Notes under the pieces: model-generated
What the model was told of the DNA's origin: nothing
The model's input: only the letters and a program-made list of their open reading frames with translations
The model's database searches: none
Position numbers and translations under genes: made by a program
Assembly (NCBI GenBank): GCA_019245555.1
Contig: JAFARH010000386.1
Coordinates: forward strand, 1-7,873
DNA length: 7,873 bases
Source of the DNA: Betaproteobacteria bacterium
GTDB taxonomy: Bacteria; Pseudomonadota; Gammaproteobacteria; Burkholderiales; SG8-39
Reading direction: 5' to 3'
Part shown: positions 1 to 5,984 of the stretch, piece by piece
How the letters are laid out: every line of letters starts with the position of its first letter
How positions within the stretch are numbered: position 1 is the first letter of the stretch

Positions 1-647
1 TACCGGTACTCGGCGCCAGCGTGCCAGCGCGGCGCGAACTGATAGGCAAGCCCGGCGGTGAACTCGAGCTCCCCCTCGCGCTCCCATTCGCCGTGGAAGC
101 GCTCGCTTTCCGCGGCCAGCGAGAAGTTGGCGGCCCAGACCAGGCGGTCATCGGGGAAGTTCTTCTGCACGATCACCTTGCCCTCGAGCTCGCGCTTGTC
201 CGGCCCCCAGCTCGGCTCGATGTAGAGCGCGAGCCCGATCACATCCTTATAGGGGCTGAGCAGCCGGTAGATCCATTCATTGGAAATCGATTCGAAGAAG
301 CGTTTCTGGTAACGCGCGTCGGGATCGACATCGTCGGGCACGAACGCGCCGGATCCCGTGGTGCCGTCCGGCCGGTTATGGAAGGCATTGACGCTGCCGT
401 AGTTGAGGTAGACCGATGTCTGCAGGCGGTCGGTCACGCCGTATTCGATCTCGGAGCGAAACTGCCACAGGTCGAAATCGCCTTGCGACTGCCCATGACG
501 CTGCGTGACCCACTGCTCGAATTCGCGTTTGCCCTTCTGATGCGTATCGGTCGTGTAGATGTAGCCAAACGGCGAGTCGCCTGCGACTGCCACCCGGGCG
601 AGCGACATCATCATCAATACGGCAAACCACATCTTGTGGAACAACAA
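1..647 (-). CDS. DUF6662-like exported beta-rich protein, partial (C-terminus beyond window edge)
   Basis: The reading frame stays open to the left edge, giving about 215 residues without a stop. I place the start at the TTG codon at 647-645 because a perfect AAGGAGG Shine-Dalgarno (660-654) sits 6 nt upstream. The in-frame ATG at 632-630 would leave a 21-nt gap. From the TTG the protein opens with a basic residue, a hydrophobic stretch (WFAVLMMMSLARVAVA) and a small-residue cleavage region before GDSPFGYIYT, a convincing Sec signal peptide. The mature part has FEQWVT, an EIEYGVTDRLQTSVYLNYG stretch, IEPSW and GLAYQF: amphipathic alternation typical of outer-membrane or periplasmic beta proteins. 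From memory this resembles the family annotated DUF6662, whose function I do not know. It lies 72 bp downstream of the FTR1 permease on the same strand with no clear terminator between, so it is probably co-transcribed and may serve iron handling in the envelope. Family assignment is moderately sure; function is unassigned. Confidence 0.72.
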   Translation of the reverse strand, partial: MLFHKMWFAVLMMMSLARVAVAGDSPFGYIYTTDTHQKGKREFEQWVTQRHGQSQGDFDLWQFRSEIEYGVTDRLQTSVYLNYGSVNAFHNRPDGTTGSGAFVPDDVDPDARYQKRFFESISNEWIYRLLSPYKDVIGLALYIEPSWGPDKRELEGKVIVQKNFPDDRLVWAANFSLAAESERFHGEWEREGELEFTAGLAYQFAPRWHAGAEYR

Positions 648-684
648 AGCCAGCCTCCTTTGGAGTGATTGAAAGGGCTGGCTT
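647..684 (-). promoter_or_regulatory. Inverted repeat overlapping the Shine-Dalgarno and TTG start of the DUF6662-like gene
   Basis: AAGCCAGCC (647-655) and GGCTGGCTT (676-684) are a perfect 9-bp inverted repeat with a 20-nt loop. In the minus-strand mRNA the 3' arm covers the last two bases of AAGGAGG, the spacer and the first base of the TTG start codon. A smaller CTCC-AAA-GGAG pairing in the loop could mask the rest of the Shine-Dalgarno. No U-tract follows, so it does not look like an intrinsic terminator. The structure could lower translation of the downstream gene relative to FTR1 or act as a processing site. Function is inference. Confidence 0.35.
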
Positions 685-719
685 CCAGCGCTGAGCCGCC
701 GGTGGCTGGCGTCAGTAAA

Positions 720-1502
720 TCAGTTCAGGTGCGTCGTCGAGCGGACCTTGAGTGAGCGCACCTTGAAAGCGGATATGGCGAGCCAAGCTGCGGGCACGAG
801 TACGAGGGCGTACGTCAGCATCGCGCCGTATTCGCCTTCGGGCCCATAGGGCTCCGTGGCGAGGTGCCAGTACGCGTTGTCGAGGCCCGGTAGCAGGTTG
901 CCCTCGGTCGCCTCATGGAACGCATAGATAAGAAGCTGAACGGCGAAGAGCAGCAGGAACACCGAGGTGACGCGGAAGAAGAGTACGAGGTCGACGCGAT
1001 GCCCATAGCGCGACCATGCCCAAGCCAGCACGGCGGCGAGAGAGAGGCCGACGAGCGCACCCCAGACGAAGTGCGCGGTGTCGGTCTGGCGGAAGAGGGA
1101 AGCGGTGATGAAGGCCGTCTCCATGCCCTCGCGGGTGATCATGAAGACGACGAAGAGGAACACGCCGATCCACGCGGCGCGATCGGTGCGCTGGGCCGCG
1201 GCCTCGAGCCGCGCTCCGATATGCCGGCGCATCTCCTTAGCGGCTCGCATCATGTAGATCACCATCGAGATAACCAGCACGGCCGCCACCAGGGCAAGCA
1301 GGGATTCCCACTTCGGTGTGACCGCGACTTCAGCGAGCCATACGCCGAGTACGACGGACACCAATATGGCAGTGCCCGTGCCCCAGGCCACGGCCGGCAA
1401 CAACGCGGCGCGACCGGTCTTGCGCAAATACGCCGCAGCGATCGCGACGATGAGGAACATCTCGATGCCTTCGCGCAATGTGACTAGGAGAATCTGACCC
1501 AT
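720..1502 (-). CDS. FTR1-family high-affinity iron permease
   Basis: A 260-residue integral membrane protein of the FTR1/EfeU iron permease family, which moves iron across the inner membrane, usually with an oxidase or a periplasmic iron-binding partner. Both family hallmarks are present: REGIE at residues 10-14 in the first membrane helix and REGME at 124-128 in the fourth. Several further hydrophobic segments fit the usual seven-helix layout. HEATEG (196-201) and EPYGPEGEYG (217-226) match the conserved C-terminal part. The length is typical. The ATG lies 5 nt after the hemP stop and no Shine-Dalgarno is visible, so translation is probably coupled to hemP. The DUF6662-like gene follows 72 bp downstream. 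The last residues contain a small tandem repeat (KVRSLKVRS). No EfeO, EfeB or FtrA/B/D-type partner is visible; it could lie beyond the left edge. The family call is very sure; the oxidation state of the substrate is unknown. Confidence 0.95.
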   Translation of the reverse strand: MGQILLVTLREGIEMFLIVAIAAAYLRKTGRAALLPAVAWGTGTAILVSVVLGVWLAEVAVTPKWESLLALVAAVLVISMVIYMMRAAKEMRRHIGARLEAAAQRTDRAAWIGVFLFVVFMITREGMETAFITASLFRQTDTAHFVWGALVGLSLAAVLAWAWSRYGHRVDLVLFFRVTSVFLLLFAVQLLIYAFHEATEGNLLPGLDNAYWHLATEPYGPEGEYGAMLTYALVLVPAAWLAISAFKVRSLKVRSTTHLN

Positions 1503-1507
1503 GGGTG

Positions 1508-1666
1508 CTATGCGGTCAGGATCAGCTTGCCGTTCTGCGTAACGCGCAGGCGGTATTCACGGCCGTTGTGGGTGATGACGAGCTCTTTGCGCGCACCTAG
1601 CAGCGATTCACTCGGTACTTTGGTCGGCACCGAGGGTCGCTGCGGAACGGTCACGGGCTTCATCAT
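1508..1666 (-). CDS. hemP: HemP-like hemin uptake small protein
   Basis: A small protein of 52 residues ending in SESLLGARKELVITHNG, then REYRLRVTQNGKLILT. This is the HemP family signature: a Ser-Ser/Glu-Leu-Leu segment, an H-x-G-x-x-Y-x-L-R core and a terminal GKLILT. HemP proteins are Fur-regulated and linked to heme or iron uptake in beta- and gammaproteobacteria; in Burkholderia HemP is reported as a transcriptional activator of heme uptake. The frame extends upstream to an ATG at 1699 and a TTG at 1702, but the added residues (five isoleucines in a row) are encoded by the Fur palindrome and its flanks, so I prefer the tandem ATGs at 1666/1663, which give the usual family length. No Shine-Dalgarno precedes either of these ATGs; a weak GAGAG (1710-1706) precedes the 1699 ATG. 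FTR1 starts 5 nt after this stop, so the two form an operon. No heme transporter gene is in view. Confidence 0.85.
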   Translation of the reverse strand: MMKPVTVPQRPSVPTKVPSESLLGARKELVITHNGREYRLRVTQNGKLILTA

Positions 1667-1673
1667 GTTGAAG

Positions 1674-1712
1674 ATGATAATAATTATCACTGTAAACATC
1701 AATTACTCTCAA
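1674..1712 (-). promoter_or_regulatory. Candidate hemP promoter(s) overlapping the Fur box
   Basis: Two overlapping sigma-70-like options can be read on the minus strand. The first has -35 TTGAGA (1712-1707), an 18-nt spacer and -10 GATAAT (1688-1683), which would give a leader of roughly 10 nt. The second has -35 TTGATG (1702-1697), a 17-nt spacer and -10 TATCAT (1679-1674), which would start transcription about at the A of the ATG at 1666. The second makes hemP effectively leaderless and fits the missing Shine-Dalgarno. Which one is used cannot be told from sequence. Confidence 0.45.
1675..1689. promoter_or_regulatory. Fur box upstream of hemP
   Basis: TGATAATAATTATCA is a perfect 7-1-7 inverted repeat, the ideal Fur core. 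The 19-mer at 1670-1688 matches the classical Fur consensus (GATAATGATAATCATTATC) at 16 of 19 positions, counted by hand. Its centre is 16 bp from the preferred hemP ATG. Both candidate hemP -10 hexamers fall within or overlap it, so iron-loaded Fur should exclude RNA polymerase. This predicts strong induction of hemP-FTR1-DUF6662 under iron limitation. Confidence 0.85.
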
Positions 1713-1765
1713 ATGACGTTTATATAGTCTGAACAGCACGTTATATGTTAGCGATCACTATCATA

Positions 1766-1795
1766 TTGATTCGTCTACTGGTTTAAAGTGATAAT
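1766..1795 (+). promoter_or_regulatory. Candidate bfd promoter, -10 inside a Fur box
   Basis: -35 TTGATT (1766-1771, 4/6 to consensus), an 18-nt spacer and -10 GATAAT (1790-1795, 5/6) can be read toward bfd. Transcription would start near 1802-1803, only 3-4 nt before the ATG at 1806. bfd has no recognisable Shine-Dalgarno, which fits a very short or absent leader. The layout resembles the first hemP option on the other strand: TTGA-type -35, 18-nt spacer, GATAAT -10. Confidence 0.45.
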
Positions 1796-1803
1796 AGTTC
1801 TCA
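1789..1803. promoter_or_regulatory. Fur box upstream of bfd
   Basis: TGATAATAGTTCTCA fits the 7-1-7 Fur model with 12 of 14 arm positions; the left arm TGATAAT is perfect and the right arm has two mismatches. The centre is 10 bp from the bfd ATG. It covers the predicted -10 hexamer, so repression by Fur-Fe would be direct. A much weaker third palindrome (9/14) lies at 1749-1763, between the two good boxes; on its own I would not call it. Confidence 0.65.
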
Positions 1804-1805
1804 AC

Positions 1806-1994
1806 ATGTATATCTGCATCTGCAACGCCATCACTGAGAACGCCGTGCGCGAATGCGCGCGCAAGGGCGCCTGCTCTCTCGACCAGCTCGCTTCCGAGCT
1901 GGGTGTCGGTTCCGGTTGCGGACGCTGCCGCGATTGCGCGAGCGAAGTGCTGCGCGACGTGCAGACGGCCGAATCGCTGACCGTAACCGCCTAA
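1806..1994 (+). CDS. bfd: Bacterioferritin-associated ferredoxin Bfd
   Basis: A 62-residue protein of the Bfd family, a small [2Fe-2S] ferredoxin that binds bacterioferritin and passes electrons to reduce stored Fe(III), releasing Fe(II) to the cytosol. The protein opens [10 protein letters not shown] and has Cys4, Cys6, Cys38 and Cys41 in the C-x-C...C-x2-C arrangement that binds the cluster in characterised Bfd proteins. Further cysteines are at 17, 23 and 44. [12 protein letters not shown] (33-44) is the typical end of the fold. I chose the ATG at 1806 over a GTG at 1788 because the family starts at MY-C-x-C and the GTG lies in the promoter/Fur box. No Shine-Dalgarno is visible. bfr follows 84 nt downstream on the same strand, the usual partner. 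A Fur-controlled promoter just upstream fits the known induction of bfd when iron is scarce. Identification is very sure. Confidence 0.95.
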   Translation: MYICICNAITENAVRECARKGACSLDQLASELGVGSGCGRCRDCASEVLRDVQTAESLTVTA

Positions 1995-2026
1995 ACGCCT
2001 CTTCTTTTCGTTTCCCCAAGCTTTCC

Positions 2027-2055
2027 TTGACGCCTGCGGGTGTTCGTCGTCGAAT
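2027..2055 (+). promoter_or_regulatory. Candidate internal promoter for bfr
   Basis: The 84-nt bfd-bfr gap contains -35 TTGACG (2027-2032, 5/6), a 17-nt spacer and -10 TCGAAT (2050-2055, 4/6). Transcription would start near 2062, leaving a leader of about 17 nt that still includes the GAGGAGG. This would let bacterioferritin be made when Fur keeps the bfd promoter shut. The -10 is weak, and no Fur-like palindrome is near. Confidence 0.35.
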
Positions 2056-2066
2056 CGCCTTTCCTT

Positions 2067-2073
2067 GAGGAGG
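2067..2073 (+). promoter_or_regulatory. Strong Shine-Dalgarno fixing the bfr start
   Basis: GAGGAGG lies 5 nt before the ATG at 2079. It settles the start there and not at an upstream GTG at 2040 in the same frame. It contrasts sharply with the absent sites before bfd and hemP. Confidence 0.8.
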
Positions 2074-2078
2074 CCGCG

Positions 2079-2555
2079 ATGAAGGGCGATGCGAAGGTCG
2101 TGCAGCATTTGAACAAGGTGCTGTTCAACGAGCTCACCGCGATCAACCAGTATTTCCTGCACGCCCGCATGTTCGGCAACTGGGGCCTGAAGAAGATCGA
2201 GGAATACGAGAAGAAGGAGTCGATCGACGAGATGAAGCACGCCGATCGCCTGATCGAGCGGATCCTCTTCCTCGAAGGGCTGCCGAACCTGCAGGATCTC
2301 GGCAAGCTCCTCATCGGGGAGAACGCGGTTGAAGCGCTGAAGTGCGACCTGAGGCAGGAGCGCACCGCCCGGCCGACGCTGCAGGAGGCGATCGCCCACT
2401 GCGAGACGGTCAAGGACTACATCTCGCGCGAGATCCTGGAAGAGATCCTGCAAAGCGAGGAAGAGCACATCGACTGGCTAGAGACGCAGATCGATCTCGC
2501 CGAGAAACTGGGACTGCAAAACTGGCTCCAGTCTGCCGCCGGCAGCCCTTCCTAG
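2079..2555 (+). CDS. bfr: Bacterioferritin
   Basis: A 158-residue subunit of the heme-containing 24-mer that oxidises Fe(II) and stores ferric mineral in the cytosol. Every dinuclear ferroxidase ligand is at its canonical position: Glu18, Glu51, His54, Glu94, Glu127 and His130. Met52, which binds the inter-subunit heme, is also there, as is Tyr25. The four-helix layout and length match the family (E. coli Bfr is 158 residues). The start is fixed by the GAGGAGG 5 nt upstream; an upstream GTG at 2040 would add unrelated residues. Bfd, its electron donor for iron release, is encoded just upstream. The TAG stop (2553-2555) overlaps the stop of the convergent dehydrogenase gene. Nothing suggests a FtnA-like or degenerate (ligand-lost) subunit, so it should be catalytically active and heme-binding. 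Confidence 0.97.
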   Translation: MKGDAKVVQHLNKVLFNELTAINQYFLHARMFGNWGLKKIEEYEKKESIDEMKHADRLIERILFLEGLPNLQDLGKLLIGENAVEALKCDLRQERTARPTLQEAIAHCETVKDYISREILEEILQSEEEHIDWLETQIDLAEKLGLQNWLQSAAGSPS

Positions 2556-3490
2556 ACGACCCTCGTCTTCACCGGCTTGCCGGCGAAGTGCAGGCGCAGG
2601 TTCTCGATCTGCAGGTCGCCCATCGCCTTGCGCGTCTCGACCGTCGCGCTGCCGACATGCGGAAATAGCACCGCGTTCTCCAGCGTGAAGAACTCCGGCG
2701 GCACGCGCGGCTCGTCGGCGAAGACGTCGAGCCCGGCGCCCGCGATCCGCTTTTCCTGCAAATAGCGCAAGAGCACCGGCTCGTCGATCACCGAGCCGCG
2801 AGCGATATTCACGAGAAAGCCTTGCGGTCCCAGAGCATCGAGCACCTTGGCATTCACGAGCTTGTTCGTCTCGGGTCCGCCGGGCGTCACGACCATCAAT
2901 ACATCGCTGTTCTTGGCGAGCGTCACGGGGTCCGGATCGTAGGGATAGGGGACGTCTTTCTTGCGCCGATTGTGATAGCGGATCTGCATATTGCAGGCGA
3001 TGGCGCGCTTGGCGATGGCTTCGCCGATTCGTCCCAGACCCAAGATGCCGAGGACCTTGCCGCCAGCGTCGGTGGTGAGCGGGTAGGGACCGCGCGAAGC
3101 CCAGTTCGCCCCGCGCAGATAAACCTCCGACTGTGGGAACCGCCGCACAGCGTTTAGGAGAAGCGCGAGCGCCGTGTCGGCGACCGCCTCGTTCAGCACG
3201 TCGGGCGTATTCGTGACGATGATGCCGCGCTTCTTTGCGTCATCCAGGTTGATCGCGTCCACTCCGACACCGAAGTTCGAAATGATCTCGAGCTTCGGCA
3301 GCGCGTCCATGAACTTGCCGTCGACCGTCATCGGGCCGAAGGTGGCCACGCCTTTCACGGTATTGGCGTGTTGCTTCAGGAACGCCGCCCGATCCGGGGC
3401 GTCGGCAAGGAGGTGGGCGGTGAACTCGGATTGCAGCGTCGCCATGGTGCCGGCGTGGCCGCGGGCGGTAATGATGATTTCGGGTTTCAT
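2552..3490 (-). CDS. D-2-hydroxyacid dehydrogenase (glyoxylate/hydroxypyruvate reductase-like)
   Basis: A 312-residue cytosolic oxidoreductase of the D-isomer-specific 2-hydroxyacid dehydrogenase family, interconverting 2-oxo acids and D-2-hydroxy acids. The nucleotide-binding domain has GLGRIG at 151-156. The catalytic triad is Arg231 (in [10 protein letters not shown]), Glu260 (in ADEP) and His278 (in FPHVGSAT). The substrate-loop motif [10 protein letters not shown] is at 71-80. The end of beta-strand 2 reads YHNRRK (172-177), where NAD-specific members carry an acidic residue; two arginines there point to NADPH, as in glyoxylate/hydroxypyruvate reductases. Its ATG overlaps the stop of the aldolase gene as ATGA, so it is the last gene of the four-gene operon and translationally coupled. 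A likely role is reducing a 2-oxo acid such as glyoxylate or hydroxypyruvate arising from the pathway, but the substrate is inference. The stop overlaps the bfr stop. Confidence 0.92.
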   Translation of the reverse strand: MKPEIIITARGHAGTMATLQSEFTAHLLADAPDRAAFLKQHANTVKGVATFGPMTVDGKFMDALPKLEIISNFGVGVDAINLDDAKKRGIIVTNTPDVLNEAVADTALALLLNAVRRFPQSEVYLRGANWASRGPYPLTTDAGGKVLGILGLGRIGEAIAKRAIACNMQIRYHNRRKKDVPYPYDPDPVTLAKNSDVLMVVTPGGPETNKLVNAKVLDALGPQGFLVNIARGSVIDEPVLLRYLQEKRIAGAGLDVFADEPRVPPEFFTLENAVLFPHVGSATVETRKAMGDLQIENLRLHFAGKPVKTRVV

Positions 3491-4254
3491 GATTTTTTGA
3501 ATTTGGCGGCGAGGGTATCCGCGCCGCGCGCAAGGATACCTACGTCAGCGCCGACTGCAACAAAGAGCGCGCCGCAGTCGAGCCAGCGACGCGCGTCTTC
3601 CTCGCTCGGCGTCAGGATGCCGGGTGCCTTTCCGTTCTTGCGGATCCGTCGGATGGCGTCGTCGATCAAGGGCTTCACTTTCGGGTTGGCGATCTCGCCG
3701 GTGTGGCCGAGCGAGGCATGCAGGTCCGCCGGTCCGATGAACACGCCGTCGATTCCCTCTATTCCGCAGATGGCGTCGATGGCGTCCAATCCCGCCTGCG
3801 TCTCGACCTGAACGAGAAGGCAGATTTCCTCGCCGGCGCGTTTTGCGTAGTCCTTGATGCGCCCGAAGCGAGTGGCGCGCGTAGTGCCCGCAACGCCGCG
3901 CACGCCTTTCGGCGGATAGCGCGTGTATGAGACCGCGGCCCCGGCTTCCTCGGCGCTCGAGACGTACGGCACGAGCAAGGATTGCGCTCCCACATCCAGC
4001 ACCCGTTTGATCGACACCATGTCGTTCCAGGGAACGCGGACGACCGGGTGCGTGGCGTAGGGCGCCGCCGCCTGAAGCTGGGCGAGCAGGTTCTCCAGGT
4101 CGCTCGGCGAATGCTCCATGTCGAGGAGCAGCCAGTCGAACCCGGCGCCGGCAATCACTTCGACTGTGTAGCTGGACGACAGGCTCGACCACAGCCCGAT
4201 TTGCGCTTGACCCGCCTTCAACGCGTGTTTGAAGGCGTTGCGTGGAAGTTCCAT
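3487..4254 (-). CDS. HpcH/HpaI-family aldolase (class II, pyruvate-forming)
   Basis: A 255-residue metal-dependent aldolase of the HpcH/HpaI family, which splits 2-keto-3-deoxy (4-hydroxy-2-oxo) acids into pyruvate and an aldehyde. Visible motifs are IGLW (19-22), LLDMEHSP (43-50) with the catalytic base His48, VRVPW (72-76) with the substrate-binding Arg73, YPPKGVRG (113-120), the metal ligand Glu151 in QVETQ, and GPADLHASLG (174-183) with metal ligand Asp177. The length matches HpaI, RhmA and GarL. Its ATG lies 2 nt after the stop of the dehydratase gene and its stop overlaps the next ATG. Directly following an IlvD/Edd dehydratase, it most likely cleaves that enzyme's 2-keto-3-deoxy acid product, as in non-phosphorylative sugar-acid pathways. 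Which aldehyde is released (glycolaldehyde, lactaldehyde, tartronate semialdehyde) cannot be read from the sequence. Family is sure, substrate open. Confidence 0.93.
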   Translation of the reverse strand: MELPRNAFKHALKAGQAQIGLWSSLSSSYTVEVIAGAGFDWLLLDMEHSPSDLENLLAQLQAAAPYATHPVVRVPWNDMVSIKRVLDVGAQSLLVPYVSSAEEAGAAVSYTRYPPKGVRGVAGTTRATRFGRIKDYAKRAGEEICLLVQVETQAGLDAIDAICGIEGIDGVFIGPADLHASLGHTGEIANPKVKPLIDDAIRRIRKNGKAPGILTPSEEDARRWLDCGALFVAVGADVGILARGADTLAAKFKKS

Positions 4255-4256
4255 CT

Positions 4257-5984
4257 CTAATGAATCTCCGGCTCGGGAGTCGCCGCTGTGCCTTCGAGGA
4301 AATCGAAATCGCAGCCTTCGTCAGCCTGCTTGATGTGCCGCGAGAAGATCGCGCCATAACCACGTGCGAACTTGCGCTCGGGCATGCGCCAGGCGGCCTT
4401 CCGCTTCGCCAGCTCGGCGGCGTCTACTTTGAGATTCAGCTCGCGCCGCTCGACATCGAGCTCGATCAGGTCGCCGTTCTTGACCATGGCGAGCGGTCCG
4501 CCGACGAATGATTCTGGCGAGACATGCAGCACGCAAGTGCCGTAACTCGTGCCGCTCATTCGCGCGTCCGAGATACGCACCATGTCGCGCACGCCTTGCT
4601 TTAAAAGTTTTTTCGGCACGGGCAGCATGCCCCATTCCGGCATTCCCGGGCCGCCGAGCGGTCCTGCATTACGCAGCACGAGCACGGAATCTGCGTCCAC
4701 GTCGAGATCGTCCCGGTCGATACGAGCTGCCATGTCGTTGTAGTCGTCGAAGACGACGGCCTTGCCCGTGTGCTTGAGGAGCTTCGGCGTAGCGGCCGCC
4801 GCCTTGATCACGGCGCCGTTGGGCGCCAGGTTCCCTTTGACTACGACGAGGCCGCCTGACGCTTTCAGCGGCTTCGAGCGGGGGCGGATGACGTCGTCGT
4901 TGTAGATGCGCGCGCCGGAGAGGTTCTCGCCCAGCGTCTTGCCGTTCACGGTGCGGCAATCAAGGTTCAGCAAATCCCTTAGTTCCGCGAGGAGGGCACG
5001 CAGCCCGCCCGCGTAGTAGAAGTCCTCCATCAGGTATTTGTCGCCGGACGGCCGCACATTCGCGAGTAGCGGCGTCTTCGCCGAGAACTCGTTATAGCGC
5101 TCGATCGGCAGCTTGATACCCGCGCGGCCGGCCATGGCGATGAGATGGATGAGCGCGTTGGTCGAGCCGCCCATCGCCATCAGCGTGACGATCGCGTTGT
5201 CGAACGACTTGGCGGTGAGGATGTCGCGCGGCTTGAGATCTTCCCAGACCATCTCGACCGCGCGCTTGCCGCAAAGCGTCGCCATCTTTGCGTGGTTCGA
5301 ATCCGGCGCCGGAATGGACGATGCGCCCGGCAGCGCGAGGCCCAGCGCCTCGGTGATCGACATCATCGTCGCCGCCGTGCCCATCGTCATGCAGGTGCCG
5401 GGCGAGCGGGCGATGCCGTCCTCGATCTCGTTCCAGTCGCGATCGGTGATGTTTCCAGCGCGGAGCTCCGCCCAGTATTTCCAGGTATCGGATCCCGAGC
5501 CGAGCGTCTGGTCGCGCCAATGACCGGTCAGCATCGGCCCGGCCGGCATGTAGATCGCCGGCAGGTTCATGCTGATCGCTCCCATCACAATGGCGGGTGT
5601 CGTCTTGTCGCAGCCGCCCATCAGCACCGCGCCGTCGGCCGGATAGGAGCGAAGCAGCTCCTCGGTCTCCATCGCGAGGAAGTTGCGGTACATCATGGTG
5701 GTCGGTTTCTGCATCACTTCGGCGAGCGACATCGCCGGCATCTCAACCGGGAAGCCGCCCGCTTGCCAGACGCCGCGCTTCACTTCCTCGACGCGCTGCT
5801 TGAAGTGGGTGTGGCAGGAATTGATATCCGACCAGGTGTTGATGATGGCGATGACGGGCTTGCCGGCGTAGTCGCTGCGGTCATAACCCATCTGCGCGGT
5901 ACGCGAGCGATGGCCGAACGCGCGCAGGTCGTGCGCGCCGTACCAGCGATAGCTCCGCAATTCCTCTGGCGTCTTTTTCTTCAT
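4257..5984 (-). CDS. IlvD/Edd-family sugar-acid dehydratase (L-arabinonate dehydratase-like)
   Basis: A 575-residue cytosolic Fe-S dehydratase of the IlvD/Edd superfamily, removing water from an aldonic acid to give a 2-keto-3-deoxy acid. The three cluster cysteines are Cys57 (NTWSDINSC), Cys125 (GGCDKTTP) and Cys198 (SPGTC). Asp126 and Lys127 fit the adjacent metal site, and [11 protein letters not shown] (472-482) carries the catalytic Ser477. RSYRWYG near the N-terminus, AMMYRN-like TMMYRN and WKYW-type segments look closer to L-arabinonate/D-xylonate dehydratases than to dihydroxyacid dehydratase of branched-chain synthesis or to 6-phosphogluconate dehydratase. The start is the ATG at 5984, which overlaps the tctC stop as ATGA; an in-frame ATG at 6023 would add arginine-rich residues read from the tctC 3' end. 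The aldolase begins 2 nt after the stop. Exact sugar acid is unknown. Confidence 0.93.
   Translation of the reverse strand: MKKKTPEELRSYRWYGAHDLRAFGHRSRTAQMGYDRSDYAGKPVIAIINTWSDINSCHTHFKQRVEEVKRGVWQAGGFPVEMPAMSLAEVMQKPTTMMYRNFLAMETEELLRSYPADGAVLMGGCDKTTPAIVMGAISMNLPAIYMPAGPMLTGHWRDQTLGSGSDTWKYWAELRAGNITDRDWNEIEDGIARSPGTCMTMGTAATMMSITEALGLALPGASSIPAPDSNHAKMATLCGKRAVEMVWEDLKPRDILTAKSFDNAIVTLMAMGGSTNALIHLIAMAGRAGIKLPIERYNEFSAKTPLLANVRPSGDKYLMEDFYYAGGLRALLAELRDLLNLDCRTVNGKTLGENLSGARIYNDDVIRPRSKPLKASGGLVVVKGNLAPNGAVIKAAAATPKLLKHTGKAVVFDDYNDMAARIDRDDLDVDADSVLVLRNAGPLGGPGMPEWGMLPVPKKLLKQGVRDMVRISDARMSGTSYGTCVLHVSPESFVGGPLAMVKNGDLIELDVERRELNLKVDAAELAKRKAAWRMPERKFARGYGAIFSRHIKQADEGCDFDFLEGTAATPEPEIH

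Noticed and set aside
21..668. Plus-strand 215-codon open frame at the left edge
   Set aside because: The minus strand there encodes a protein with a strong Shine-Dalgarno, signal peptide and beta-rich pattern. The plus translation has none of these and looks like a shadow.
685..719. Possible terminator between FTR1 and the DUF6662-like gene
   Set aside because: Only short GC-rich pairings (around CAGCGCTG at 686-693) are present and there is no U-tract, so read-through is more likely.
915..1487. Plus-strand 190-codon open frame opposite FTR1
   Set aside because: Very rich in charged and His residues, the expected antisense of a hydrophobic membrane protein; FTR1 has both REGxE motifs.
1749..1763. 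Third Fur palindrome in the hemP-bfd spacer
   Set aside because: Only 9 of 14 arm positions fit and the left arm is poor. It may merely be AT-rich promoter sequence.
1761..2468. Minus-strand 235-codon open frame opposite bfd and bfr
   Set aside because: It is the antisense of two genes with all their metal ligands in place. It also crosses the divergent Fur region.
2533..2545. CTGCCG-C-CGGCAG inverted repeat near the bfr 3' end as a terminator
   Set aside because: The arms are separated by one base, it lies within the bfr coding region, and no T-run follows on either strand.
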